A stretch of DNA of 64,000 nucleotides from Blastomyces gilchristii SLH14081. Lineage: Eukaryota; Ascomycota; Eurotiomycetes; Onygenales; Ajellomycetaceae. The stretch spans positions 62,001 to 126,000 of the forward strand of contig NW_003101652.1 in the NCBI RefSeq assembly GCF_000003855.2. The letters are read 5' to 3'. The position numbers and the translations under genes were made by a program. The notes beneath the pieces are model-generated. The model was not told where the DNA came from, did no database searches, and saw nothing but the letters and a program-made list of their open reading frames with translations. Positions 34,851 to 46,877 of this stretch are shown here, piece after piece. How positions within the stretch are numbered: position 1 is the stretch's first letter; each line of letters starts with the position of its first letter.

Positions 34851-35528
34851 TTCAGTCTCAGTTTCATTCTGATTTTGAAAGAATGATCATCTTTCACAGT
34901 TTATCCTGAGAAATTACTCTCATTTCACTGTTCTTGAATTAAATCTGGTCATTTTTCACACCATTTCTCTCAGAAATGGTCCATTTTCAGATTTTTTTGA
35001 GGCTTGGTCCTGGTGGGACTCACGCCAAGAAATGTATGAGACCAGACCAAATGGGACCAAATGTGAAATTCATGATCCCGCCGGCCAGTCTAGCTGGGAC
35101 TGGCTATCAAAAAAACATGTAAAGTGACTATATATCAGATCTTAAAATGAAACCATGACTTGAAAAAAATGAGAAAGTAGTCTCATTTGATCCCATTTAG
35201 TTCTATTCTTGACATAAAGTTACTATTTTTAGACATTTTAAGGTTTTTTTTAGACTATTTTTAATTTTTTAAAAAGTAACGCTTTTTGGTAACGCTCAAA
35301 TGAGATTTAAAGTCATTTAAAGCAATAAAAATAATTTAAATTGAGAAGTGGAAATCATGGTCTCATTTGAAAAATGTAACAAGAGTAGACAGTAAGTCTC
35401 ACTGGGACAGTATGAGACTACTATCTAATGTTAAAACCGTGTAATGAGATCAGTCGAATTGGTAATGAAACTATCAAAAAATCTGGTCCTGGTCCCAGAC
35501 ACAGTCACACGGTCAGTCTATTCACATC

Positions 35529-36160
35529 TTATAAGTCAGCTTTATAAGATAAAGCTGTATTTTTAATTAATTCAAATTATCAGTTAATTTCTCTTAATAT
35601 TCTTCAAATCTTGTATTGAAATCAGAAGAATTCTCATTATCTTATTAATATAATAAGTTGAATCACTGCACTACTATGAAGTCACAGTTACAGTAATCTT
35701 CAATTTGATTTAGTAGAAAGTTCTTGAATTCTTTTCAAGTCATTACAGTATCAGTACACTCAAGCTCTCTCTTCTTAATAACTCAAGTAGTCACAGAGAT
35801 GTCTTCAAGAAGATTGACAGTGTATATTACTTATATCTCATGAGTATTATACTGGCTCAGATTAAGATGGAATTTTCATTTAAAAGTATAAGTAAAGCTG
35901 TGAAATTCAGATAATATATTTCTCTTATATCTCAGAGAATCTCTGATCTTAATCTCTCTATCTCTATAATAGATATAGATGTGTAGAGACTGTGACAGTG
36001 ATAGAATAATTAAAGAACTCATATCAAAGTATGTAGTAAGTTCAGAAATCTCAGATTTCTGTCAGAATAGAGATGTACACACTCTAGAGAATAATGTAGT
36101 ATTTCTCTCAGAGAGTGAGATTGAGTTGATCTCAGTATAAGTGTGTGAGATTATATCAGT
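35529..36160 (-). pseudogene. chromovirus 2 gag, N-terminal part
   Basis: The minus-strand frame has a retrotransposon-gag-like stretch (EFKNFLLNQIED, FNLLY, SSDFNTRFEEY, LKIQLYLIKLTYKM) with stops at expected Gln/Trp positions. It is cut by the MITE target site TTCACATC and continues at 29231 downward. Confidence 0.75.
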
Positions 36161-36216
36161 CTGTTAGAGCTTAACTGATTTAAACTTATAATCAGATTAA
36201 GTAATTTGAATTGTAA

Positions 36217-36755
36217 TGTAATGAAACTGAAGTGATGACTAGTTAGCAGTGTTATATAGAGATAGTTGTTTAAAAAGCTGTATAAGTGAGCTTAACTATC
36301 TTACTTGAATAGTGAGCTTGTAGACTACAGAGTTATTGTGAAAATATCACAGATATAATACTTAGTATACTAAGAAGATTATATAAGAAACACAGTAACT
36401 GTTGTATATATTTCAGTAGAAGAAAAACAAATCACTGACTTCTTTAATAAGAAGTCAGCATCTAGCTATTCTATATAGATAATGAGTGAATACTCTTCTT
36501 TTATTTCATGAGTGAGAATAGTCAGAGTAATATCTCAGCAGTGTCTCACTGTTAAGAAAGAGTAATCTGCTAATCTTATATAGAAGCAGAGTTCTCATAT
36601 TCATCAATCAGATCTTTCTATGATATATTCAAATGATGTCATAGAGTGATTGAAAACTGGTTTGAATGGCCTGCGGGATGGATGAAATCATCCGCATGGA
36701 AGCGATGAGCCGTGTGGAACCGCAGCGGGGCCTTGGCGCGGCCAGAGGCGTGGCA
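36217..36755 (-). repeat. 5' LTR of chromovirus 2, outer end unmutated
   Basis: 539 bp. About 36660-36755 retain CpG, GG and CC (GCGGGGCCTTGGCGCGGCC) while the inner 440 bp are mutated. Confidence 0.9.
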
Positions 36756-39700
36756 ATTAAGTACTGAAAAATGAAGCATTTATATCAAAGTACTGTATTA
36801 ATGTATGTTACAGTTCTTATTAGAATCTATACATACAATTATTGAAACTCTTGAGTCAGATAATACAGCTGTATTATGAGAAAGAATTGAAGTCAAGTAC
36901 ACTGTCTCACTTGTAGAAGAATATATGAATATTATAAAAGAATTGATTATCTTATATATTAAGAAAAGTAATTATCTAGTATTTCAGAGAAGATTCTGTT
37001 ATTTGATTATATATTATAAGAAGTTAGTGAATGACTCAGAAGACTTTTATTATAATCTCTTTCTTATTAATTTAAAAGATTATTAAAAGTCTTTTATTAA
37101 GATATATTTAAATGATTTCTATACAACTGATCAAGACTCTATTCATAATATTACTATTAAAGATCTTATGAAACAGTTGATAAATTATATAAGTAAGTTT
37201 AAGAATGAATGTTTCAAGCTGTAGTAAGTTAATACAGTTATCACAATCTCTACTACATTATTCATTGACAGCTTTAAGTGTAATATATACAGTATAAACT
37301 GACACTTAAAGAACACTTGCTGATGTCTACATTCTGAACTCACTACTGAATAGTGATATGAGTTAAACAAGAATCATATTATTACATCTGAAGAGAATGA
37401 TAGTAGTAATATTAGTAAATGCAGTAAGCAGAGAGATAAGAAGAAGAATAAGAATAAGAATGATAAAAAGAATGAATCTTCTGATCTTTTAGTCTCTTAA
37501 CTCATCACAGTCAATACTGTGATTACTTTTTTAATAACTGTCAGCACTATATTCAAGCCTTGATTTCTTGATATGTATGTAAGCTTCAATATAACAGAGA
37601 AAAAGCAGTCTCTTATTTAATATAAAACTTATATCAGTAATCTCAAGATTAACACTGTGAATGAAGATCATGATCATATTAAGAAAATCAGTGATCTTCT
37701 CTTAGAATCTGAGGAAGAGAATATTACAATTTATAATATTCACTGAATTCTCAATCTCATAGTCAATCTATTATTATTTATCAAGCTTGAAGATCAGAGC
37801 TTTCAATTTAAATTATCATTGTTCACCTCATCTTACTTTCTCATAAGAGTCTTAAATAATGTTACTTTCACTGTGATTCACACATCTCAGAGCTCTATAT
37901 ATAAGATTGTTAAAAGAATGTCAGAAGTTAATATTCATTATAAGTCAAGAGTGATATATTACACTGCAAAATTATATATATATATGAATACTGTAACTAC
38001 TGCTGATGATAATAATTTTACTAATAATAATCAGACTCAATCTCTTACAATTGCTAAAACACTCACTGAATGATATACAGACTTAGATTATATACATACA
38101 GAAGTCATCATTGTGTTGATAAAGAATTTATTATCAGATATTTGAATCAAGAGTCTCAAGACTGGTTTTTTCTATGACAGTTATGTGAAAGAGAGTATAA
38201 TATGTTATTTTTCTTAGACTCTCATGTCACAAGTGATCTGACTCATGCAATGTATTTATATTGATTTTGCAGATGACAGATACACATTAAATAAGATGTT
38301 CAATCACTCTATTAAGTTATATCAGAGAACTAAATACTACATGTTGATTACAGACAATATAATGAGATATAGATGAGTCTATTTCATATAAAGCAAAGAT
38401 TAAGCTTACAACTATTATACTCATTGAGTTTAATTTACAAAGAATTTGAGGTTTACAGCATCTGTGTATGTTAGAACTGATATTAATGAAGTGTTCAGAT
38501 CTGCAAAGATCACTGTATTATTCAGTAATCATAGTATAATTTAAGAGCTGATAACTTCTCATTCTTCACATCAAGATGATATCTCTGAACACAGAATTCA
38601 TACAATTATAACACATATAAGAGTGATCATCATTGATAAGAACATCTCTAAGAAATTTTAAGCAGATGTATTAAACACTGTTATTATAATAACTAATAAT
38701 ACATCTATGTCTACTATACTATACAATGAGAAGTATTAATCTGCAGTTATAAAAGACAAGAAACCTGTCTGCAGCTCTTATACAATCTCTTTTTCAGCTC
38801 TGATAAATACTCTGCTGCAGATCTTATATTTTCACAAGCTTGAATTAAATGTCTACACTTATCTTCATGAATTGCAGAAGTCAGTGAATAAACTGTCTAC
38901 TCAGACTAATCTATATAAACTTATTGAATTTCACAGATATGTGATCTACTGTGTGTGAAGTTCTACATCAGATAAGCTCATTGATATAAGTAATATGATT
39001 TTCTCTGCAAAAGTATAAGAAATATTAAAGAATATAATCATTACTATAACTGCAGAAGCTAATACTGACTTAATTACTATTATCTATATAATGAAGAATT
39101 CTGACACTTCTGATTTTTTAGAATCACACATTTCATGAATATAATCTGTAAAGATCTTTATAACTTACATCTTATTACTGATTACTAATGACTTACTGAA
39201 AAGCTTTAAGAATGCAATAGGCTAATCAGAGAGTATAGAGAAATGATAAAGATGTTTAATACAATATAAAATAACTGATTTAGAGAGATGAAAGATCTGA
39301 ATACTTATACTGCAGTCTGATATTTCTGCTGATAAATCTGTGACTCTCAGTTACTAAGTATTTATAGAGAAGAATCACTCTGAGAATCTCAATACTAATA
39401 AAGACAGTATATTATGAAAGTCTAGATGAGTAGTCTGCAGTAATTAACTTAAGAAAAGCTCAAGAGAGAAAATGTATATTTCTGTTATAATAAATATAAT
39501 AAATTGCATAATGTTTATTATTGTGATGAAACACAGATGAACTCTGTATCAAGTTAATATTATACTTACCTACTTATATGAACAGCTAGAGAAGACAGTT
39601 TATATGTATTAACTCACTGATTTTAAAGTGAGCACTTCACATGCAATAATGTATGCTGTTAAGAGATCTCTATATAACTTGAACTCTGTGATAAAAATCT

Positions 39701-41330
39701 GATATAATTATCTCACAACTCTGCTATAAGAACATGAATTCATTCTCAGTCTGTACAACTCTGATCTCTGATAACATAATATACAGAAGAATCTGTATAT
39801 AACAATTTATATTAATAATCTTCATATTATAACTAAGCAGTCTGTGAACACTGATTGATTGATAAATATACTGAATGAAAAGCTTGAGATTAAAGATCTT
39901 AAGAAATCTAAAAAGTATCTGAGTATAAAAGTCACTTGTATAAAGAATGAAATTAAATTGATACTTGAATAATATATTATATACTTAGTACAAGATTTTC
40001 ATCTTGATGATGCAGTTACTATTCACTTACTCATGAATAAAGACTTATATCTAGATAACTTCTCTGTATCAGAGAAGAAAAGTGAATTTATAAAGACTTA
40101 ATATTAATACAGAGTCAGCTATCTGCAGTATTTAACAGTTAAATTACATTTAAACATTGTCTGTGTGATATCTCTTCTAGCACAGAAGAACTCAGCTCTT
40201 ATACTGAAAGTATGAAAAGCTCTACTATATATTGTACACTATCTTCATAATACTAAGAATCTGAGCATATTTTATAAGAGTCTGAACAATGACATGAGCA
40301 GCTTACTAAATGTAATGTATACACTGATTAAATACATAGATTTCAACTGAGCTAACTCTCTCAATGATAATTGAAAGTCTATATCTGAGTTTGTCTTTAA
40401 AGTTGCAGATGTCTCTATATCATGACAATCTATCAAGCAGCTCTGCATATCTCTCAGCTCAAATAAAGCTGAGTATATGACTCTTAGTGAGATAGTGCAT
40501 AAGATAATGTAATTGTATAATATAATAATGAACTTATTATTCATTTTAAACAACTTAATCAAGATTTATACTGATAATAAGAGTTCAATTAATCTAACTA
40601 CTATGTAGACTGACTGTGTAACTGTGTCTGAGATCAGAATCAGATTTTTTAATAGTCTTATTACTAATTCAACTGATCTCATTACACAGTTTTAATATTA
40701 AATAGTAGTCTTATACTGTCTCAGTGAGACTTACTATCTACTCTTATCACACTTTTCAAATGAGATCATGATTTTCACTTCTTAATTTAAATTATTTTTA
40801 TTGCTTTAAATAACTTTAAATCTTATTTGAGTATTATTAAAAAGTGTTACTTTTTAAAAAATTAAAAATAGTCTAAAAAAAACCTTAAAATGTCTAAAAA
40901 TAGTAACTTTATATCAAGAATGAAACTAAATGAGATTAAATAAGATTACTTTCTCATTTTTTTCAAGTCATGATTTTATTTTAAGATCTGATATATAGTC
41001 ACTTTACATATTTTTTTAATAACTAGTCTCAGTGAGATTCATATTAAGAAATGTATGAGATTAGATTAAATAAGATTAAATGTGAAATTTATAATCTTAA
41101 CAGTCAGTCTACTACTGTGACAGTGATAACTGCGTGCAGTAAGTATATTAATACATGATTTCATTTCTCATGTATACAGCTAAATGAGAGGATTATATCT
41201 TTGAAGTACATCTTAACTGAGAAAATGATAGCAGATGAATTAATTAAATCTTTAGATACTATTATATTTCAGTAATTTCTTAATTTATTAGATCTTACAG
41301 ATGAAAAGGGCCAGAATGCCTGAAATTAAT
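36756..41330 (+). pseudogene. copia 2 gag (rest), integrase, RT and RNase H
   Basis: Gag resumes at 36756. Lys/Asn-rich gag tail near 37430-37480. Integrase at about 38250-38800 (HIDFAD, RTDINEV, SSHQDD-x-SE). RT catalytic motif YINN at 39809-39820 where YIDD or YVDD is expected. RNase H from about 40330 (SEFVFKVAD, NKAEYMTLSE, YTDNKSSINLT), interrupted by a MITE at 40606-41111, then resuming with SKYINT and the end of the domain. Order and motifs match copia 1. Heavily mutated, with both catalytic Asp codons of the RT motif changed to Asn. Confidence 0.85.
40606..41111 (-). mobile_element. hAT-type MITE copy D, 506 bp, most heavily mutated
   Basis: TAGACTGACTG to CAGTCAGTCTA, flanked by CTACTATG (40598-40605) and CTACTGTG (41112-41119), an 8-bp duplication with one G-to-A change. 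It interrupts copia 2 RNase H. Nearly all CpG, CpC and GpG and many CpA seen in other copies have been converted. Confidence 0.93.
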
Positions 41331-41438
41331 ATATATAGCATAATTTGAAGAGACTCAGAGACTGCATGACAGGCTTTTCTATATAGCATTTGAAGATAAT
41401 CACAGTGTTAAGATCTCGCACAGTGATGTGAGAGAGAG

Positions 41439-41512
41439 TGTAGTAGCAGCCGCCTTGATAATGTTACTCTAGCAATCGCTCCGCCTGCACGTGATCTCTT
41501 ATGTTATATAAT
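41439..41512 (+). repeat. 3' LTR of copia 2, first part
   Basis: Matches 21672-21745. The rest of this LTR is at 46828-46877, beyond copia 3. Confidence 0.92.
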
Positions 41513-41643
41513 TGTTGCTGATTACTACACCTACTGTTGATGATTACTACATCTACTCTAGTCATGTACCATCTCAATCTATTCATTTAGTGTAACTCAC
41601 ATAGTTAGATTACAATATAACACAACAATATTATTCTTCAAGA
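41513..41643 (+). repeat. 5' LTR of copia 3 with a 22-bp internal duplication
   Basis: 131 bp. The first 22 bp (TGTTGCTGATTACTAC and following) are repeated immediately (TGTTGATGATTACTAC). Confidence 0.88.
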
Positions 41644-41885
41644 GGTTATGAAGCTCTTCGCAAGTAATGAATAACTGTAATAACATGTCAACTACATCTT
41701 CATGTATCATTACATGTGTCTAGATGTTTTTTATTGATTAATTGAACTCATGATTAATCTAAGATTCAGAGGGACACCTGACTTAACAAAAGAATATATA
41801 TCTTCAAGACAAAGAAATGAGAAAACATCAGAGCAGTAAATGCAAGATCACAGATCACTATCAACATTAATAACAAATTAGAAGA

Positions 41886-44800
41886 TGACTCTCAGAGCAT
41901 TTGAGCTGAATGAAATCATCACAGAAGAACAGTCTGACAAGTTCAATATATATAAAGATCTGATTGAAGGCATCATCAGTGAGATGTCAGGTAATGCAGA
42001 GGGCTCAAGTAGCTGAAATGACAATGACTCAGTGAGTGAAAAGACTTATATAAGGCTTGAAATTGCAAGACTTCAGCATAAGGTTGAGCATATGAAGATC
42101 AGTAAAGGTGAGACTCTTGTAAGTGATGAGATGAGAGTGAATCTGACAGAATATCTTCAATAAAAAGAGAAGACATCTGTTATAATAAAAGTTCTTGAAG
42201 AATTCAGAAGCTAAGTAAGACTCATCAAAAGACTGATAGTTCTCACTAAATTCATTAACTACTTAATATGAAGAGAGGAAATTCTTTTGACTGCAGAGCA
42301 GTCTGAAACTGATAATATTCTTGAAGATAATGATCTTGATAAGAATGTTACTATAAACATGCAATGTTTCTGAAAAGAACACAATCTTTGATTATACAAT
42401 TACATATGATCTGCAATTGTCTCACAGATCAAGACTCATTTCACTATACTCAAGAAGTTCAAATTATCAGCTTATACTCTATGAACTATCATAGAGAATA
42501 ACTTTTCTGAGAGACCTGCTGTACACAGAACTCATTTATTTAAAAAGCTTATTAAAATAATCTTTAAAAGTAAAGAATCTGACAGAGCTTTCATTGAATA
42601 ATTAATTATTATCAGAACTGATTATATTCATCTGAAATATAAGATTGAAGATGTCATATTTTTCAATAGATTACTGACAGAAGTTAATAGAGATTGAGCA
42701 TTCTTTATAAAGAATAGAATGAATCAGATTAATAAGAACAATTCAAGACCTTTAGAAGAAGACTTTATAAAGTTATACTGTGACATACTTCTACACCTTT
42801 CTACTGTGAAAAATAGTAGTACTGAATTCACAAAAAATCCTGCAAATAATGCTCAAGACAAGAATAAGAAAGACAAGAACAAAGACAATGACAAGAATAA
42901 GAACACTGAATTCAAACCTAAACATAGAAGTAATGATGTAAGAACCTGCTATCATTGTCAAAAGATTGATCATATTCAGACTAACTGTTGAAAGAAATAC
43001 TCTGAGAAACATTCTTCAAACTTCAATATGAATAGAAACAAGAATAAAGACAAGAATGCAGAGAATACAGATGCTGCTTCTATTCACAATGTTATAAAGC
43101 AAGTATTTTGCATCAAAGAAAAGATCTATACAAGTAATCAGATAGAAAAAGATACCTGAATTCTAGACTCTGAATCAGATACTTATGTCACATCTCACAG
43201 AAATCTTGTCATGACAAAACCTCAGAAGATGAAAGTGATGTTGAAAATGACAGACAGAACAGTAGTCTCAGCTATAACTATAGAGAATATCAAGATATCT
43301 GTTGAAGAAGCAGATATGCTGCTAAGCAGCATTTATTATATTTCAAAATTGAAAGTGAACCTTATGAGCATGAGTAAGCTCATACATCAAGATTATATCT
43401 TCAAATAACTGATATATGAAAATAATCATATCATATTGCTTATATCTTCTGATAGAATGTTCTCATTTACTACAAGATTGAATGACAGAAATATCTATGA
43501 GATAGAAAAGCCAGTTATATACAGAGACTTGATTCAATTCACTATGCTTAATAATGATTTTAAACCTGTGAATACACTGTGAATAAAGAGTAATAATGCA
43601 ATATTAACACTATCTGACAAGAATGATACAAAGATTATAAAACTTATAATAATGTAATGACATCAAAAGCTAGAACATCTGAATCTTATAAATATTATAA
43701 AAATAATGACAGATTTATATCTAGAAATGAGAATTATTAATCAATAAGCTTTATCATTCTGCAAAGTCTGTGTTCAGATAAAAATAACATATTCAATCTT
43801 TATATCTATGACACAAGCTGTCAAGCTGATAATGAGATTCTTCATTAATCTGACAGAGAGTGAAAAAACACTTTTCAATGAGAATGATACTCTCACTAGA
43901 GAGAGTGTAAGCTACTGATTAAGTATAACAGACAATATAACTCATTATAGATGAATAATTCTTATAATGAGAAAGAGAGAATCTACTGCAAGATTAATGA
44001 ACTTCATCACAGGTATTAAGATAACTACATAATATCAAGTTAGAACTCTATACTGAGATGATGATGAAGAGTTTAAAAGTCAAGAACTTAAAACCTACTG
44101 TCAGAGCAAAGAAATAGCATATGAAATGACTACATCTGACACATTATAATCAAATGACTCAGTGAAATGTGCAAATTGAATAGTTGCAGAAAAGACACAA
44201 AGTCTACTATTTAATAGTGAATTAGAAAGAGAACTTTGAGATGAAGCAATGTAAGTTATAATCATAATAATCAATATATTCTCAACATTAACAAAGATAT
44301 TTGAATATAAGAAAGAAATATCACTTATATCTTTTAAAGTATGAACTGAGATGCAATCTTCTGTTCATTGAATACAGAGATGAGGATGCAAGATCTACAA
44401 GAAGAATTTAAAAGTATTGAATAAACTCACAGATAGAACTGATGACAGGAAATAACAGCTGATTGAATATTAAGAATTATATCAATATTATGTATGAAAT
44501 CCTGTTGCACATTATCTTGAGATTGCATGAGATATCATATTTGATGAAGCTCTTGACATGAGTGCAAATACATCTGTAAATACAGTGAGAGAATTCAATA
44601 AATTGTCTAATGAATTGAACATTCTAAATGTCAGAGAGAGATAACAGCACTGCTTACTATAATATCTAGTAAAGAAAAAGTCAGATGTTTTAAAGATGAT
44701 TATTAATGAAGACTTAGAGAGTATAATTGATTCAATCTATCTTCTAGATAATGAGATACAGCTTATTATAAATGAAGAGTCTGAAGACTTTATTAATAAG

Positions 44801-46610
44801 AATGATTCTATTGTAAGTGTTCTGACAGATTAATCAACTATACTAACAGAAGTCAAAAGAAGTTCAGACTGAGACTATTAACATGAGACAATAAAAAAGA
44901 AGATTAAGATATTTGAATAGAAGAAGATATATATTATTATTAAGAAGGCTCTGAAAATGAATATTCTTACAGATAAATAAGTATATAATCAGAAATTCAA
45001 TAATAAGAGAGAAATCATTTATTTTAGAGCTCACTGAGTAATTAGAGAGTTCTTACAATAGCAGAGTATTCATTATACAAGATTATATACTGCAGTGATA
45101 TCAGGGTCTATATTATACAGTCTATTCACTATATCAACTGCTAAAGAATGAAAGATTAAATCAATTGACTATATATTTATATTTTTGAATAACATACTAT
45201 CACAGAATAAGATGATCTATATACAACTACTCACAGATGTTAAGTATAACAGAGAAAGCTTGATGAGATTACTTTATCAGAGTCTATATAAAATAAAGCA
45301 GACTGTAAGAATATGATATTTCCTTATAACAGAGTATCTGACTACATTGAGATTCAAGATATTATCTTATAACAGCAGATTTCTATATCACTCTATTCAT
45401 AAGATCTATCTGACATTGCATGTCAATGATTGTCAGATGACAGAATCTCAAGAACAGCAATTAGACTGAGTATTAAAAGAGATTGTAAAGAGATTTAAGA
45501 CAAAGAATATTAAAGAGACTAAGTCATATCTTGAAATAAAGATTAAATATCAGAGAAATAACAATCTAACAGTTATACAGAGCTGTTATATTAAGAAGAT
45601 TCTTAAAGATTTCAGTATGAATAAGATAAATTCTATGAGAATCTCAATAATAACAGGTATATAACTGAAGTTTTCATCTGATGAAAATGATGAATTGAAT
45701 AATAACTTTACAGCTATAAGATATTATCAAGAATTGAAATCATTGCAGTATTTAATCTCAAGCAGTCAGTCAGATCTGATATTCACAGTTAACTATCTCT
45801 TACATTTTAACTTATATTCACACAAAGTATGTTGAGCAGCATTGAAGCATGTTCTACATTATATCAAGAAGATAAAAAACCATAGCATATTATACAGAAA
45901 GAAGATCAGTGATATAAGTCTGAGTTCTGTGATATACTGTGATTCAGACTGAGTAAGAGCAGATTCTCAATATAAATTAACTACTGACTATGTTATATTA
46001 ATTAATGAGTCATCAATCTCATGACAGTTGCAGAGACAGACATCTATCATTAAATCAATTACAGAAGCTGAATATATTATAGCTAGTGAGACAGCTTATG
46101 AGATAATCTGATTGAATAATATATTATATGATACTGAGTTGATAAATAATGAAAAAGTGAAAATATGCTCATATCTATAAGTTGATAATAAGAGAGTAAT
46201 TGATCTAGCAAAGAAAGAATTCTTAACACAAAGATCATACTATATCAAGATTAAATATCATATTCTCTACAACTTGATTAAAAAAGAGAAAATCATGATG
46301 AAACATGTTAATTCTATAGTAAACATAGCTGATGAGCTCATCAAGTCACTGACAAAGCCTGCATTTGAAGATTTTGTCAAAAGAATTGATTTGAAAGAGA
46401 TTAGAAAGAAATGATTGAATGATAATAATAATACAGTAAATCAATGAATTTTGTATATATTTCTTGATTTTTACAGTTATTGCTGTACAGACACCTTTCC
46501 TAATGAGGAAATCAGGGTCTGATTCATGTAATTAATTATTATTGCATTTTTGAAAGATTTGAGGATGGAGGAGGCCCCGGGTGGCGGCTTATTATAGGCC
46601 ACAGTGTAGC
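41886..46610 (+). pseudogene. gag-pol remnant of copia 3
   Basis: Gag opens near 41886 (MTLRAFELNEIITEEQ). The zinc knuckle at 42947-42988 is intact (C-x2-C-x4-H-x4-C: CYHCQKIDHIQTNC), and a Lys/Asn/Asp-rich stretch precedes it. A protease-like segment (ILDSESDTYVTSH) and a gag-pre-integrase region (H-x-KLEHLNL, FCKVC) follow. RT and RNase H run over about 45200-46390 (HVND at the catalytic site where YVDD is expected; YCDSD; TEAEYI; VDNKRVIDLAKK). The tail to about 46600 adds an open extension. Stops are of the usual RIP type. Confidence 0.82.
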
Positions 46611-46619
46611 AAGGGGGGG

Positions 46620-46822
46620 TGTTGGTGATTACTACACCTACCCTAGTCACGTGCCACCCCAACCTATCCATTTAGTGTAACTCGCGTAGTTAGATTACAA
46701 CACAACACAACAACGTTATCCTCCAAGACCTACTCTAGTCACGTGCCACCCCAACCTATTCATTTAGTTTGTAACTCGCGTAGTTAGATTACAACACAAC
46801 ACAACAACGTTATCCTTCAAGA
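46620..46822 (+). repeat. 3' LTR of copia 3 with a 92-bp tandem duplication, unmutated
   Basis: 203 bp. CCTACYCTAGTCACGTGCC starts at 46637 and again at 46729. The second copy differs by a 2-bp insertion and a few substitutions. Confidence 0.9.
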
Positions 46823-46827
46823 ATAAT

Positions 46828-46877
46828 GTAGCTAGCTGCTCCCATAATAATAGGAGAATCAACCTTTCCCACTTACA
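46828..46877 (+). repeat. 3' LTR of copia 2, second part
   Basis: 50 bp matching 21746-21795. It completes the LTR split by copia 3. Confidence 0.92.

Larger units (their letters stand above)
29326..35092 (+). mobile_element. hAT DNA transposon copy 2, both ends present, 5767 bp
   Basis: The left end TAGACTGACCGTGTGACCG and right end CGGCCAGTCTA form imperfect terminal inverted repeats. The target duplication is GCTGRGAC. The left about 40 bp match one end of the MITE family and the right about 90 bp match the other, so the MITEs are internally replaced derivatives. The transposase lies in the right half. The left half holds an A-rich tract (29690-29820), less mutated DNA (30250-30480) and a second reading frame (31067-31900). 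It is the collinear partner of 1-1972. Confidence 0.93.
29240..35520 (+). mobile_element. hAT-type MITE copy B, split by a full hAT element
   Basis: It starts TAGACTGGC, ends CAGTCTA, and is flanked by TTCACATC on both sides (29232-29239, 35521-35528). It is interrupted by the hAT element at 29326-35092, which duplicated the 8 bp GCTGGGAC (left copy mutated to GCTGAGAC at 29318-29325, right copy at 35093-35100). Without the insertion it is 86+420=506 bp. It lies in the gag of chromovirus 2. Confidence 0.95.
22639..36755 (-). mobile_element. Ty3/gypsy chromovirus 2, full length, minus strand, with nested insertions
   Basis: The direct LTRs are 539 bp each (22639-23177 and 36217-36755). On the minus strand the element starts TGCCACGCC and ends CATTACA. 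From right to left it shows gag, the interrupting MITE plus hAT, the zinc knuckle (about 28955-28990), RT with YLNN at 27721-27735, RNase H, integrase (25912-26109 and beyond), and a chromodomain at about 25010-25200 (EYLIKKILNK, YLIK, SLSENL, KYLKN). It inserted in the gag of copia 2. The flanking 5-bp words TATAA and ATTAA do not match, so the target duplication is not confirmed. The 5' LTR keeps about 90 bp of unmutated outer end. Confidence 0.88.
41513..46822 (+). mobile_element. Ty1/copia retrotransposon 3, inserted in the copia 2 LTR
   Basis: Flanked by ATAAT at 41508-41512 and 46823-46827. The 5' LTR is 41513-41643 (131 bp) and the 3' LTR 46620-46822 (203 bp). They share ends (TGTTG and TTCAAGA) but differ by internal duplications. 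GGTTATGAAGCTC after the 5' LTR is the likely primer-binding site, and AAGGGGGGG precedes the 3' LTR as the polypurine tract. The 3' LTR and the last about 60 bp of the interior are unmutated while the 5' LTR is mutated. Confidence 0.92.
21672..46877 (+). mobile_element. Ty1/copia retrotransposon 2, expanded to 25 kb by nested insertions
   Basis: It is flanked by ATGGA at 21667-21671 and 46878-46882. The 5' LTR is 21672-21795 (124 bp). The 3' LTR starts at 41439 after the purine tract GAGAGAGAG, is broken at 41512 by copia 3, and resumes at 46828 to 46877; its parts (74+50) add up to exactly 124 bp. GGTTATAGCCCGG directly after the 5' LTR is the primer-binding site. Gag starts in 21796-22638, is interrupted by a chromovirus, and continues from 36756. 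A MITE interrupts the RNase H region. Removing all insertions leaves an ordinary copia element of roughly 5 kb. Confidence 0.92.

Noticed and set aside
35001..35100. Apparent inversion of a MITE end next to a MITE body
   Set aside because: The segment is the hAT element's own right end; the GCTGGGAC duplication and the left junction at 29318-29325 show a nested insertion, not an inversion.
22634..36760. Five-bp target duplication for chromovirus 2
   Set aside because: TATAA on the left and ATTAA on the right differ by transversions that the mutation process cannot explain, so the duplication is not confirmed.
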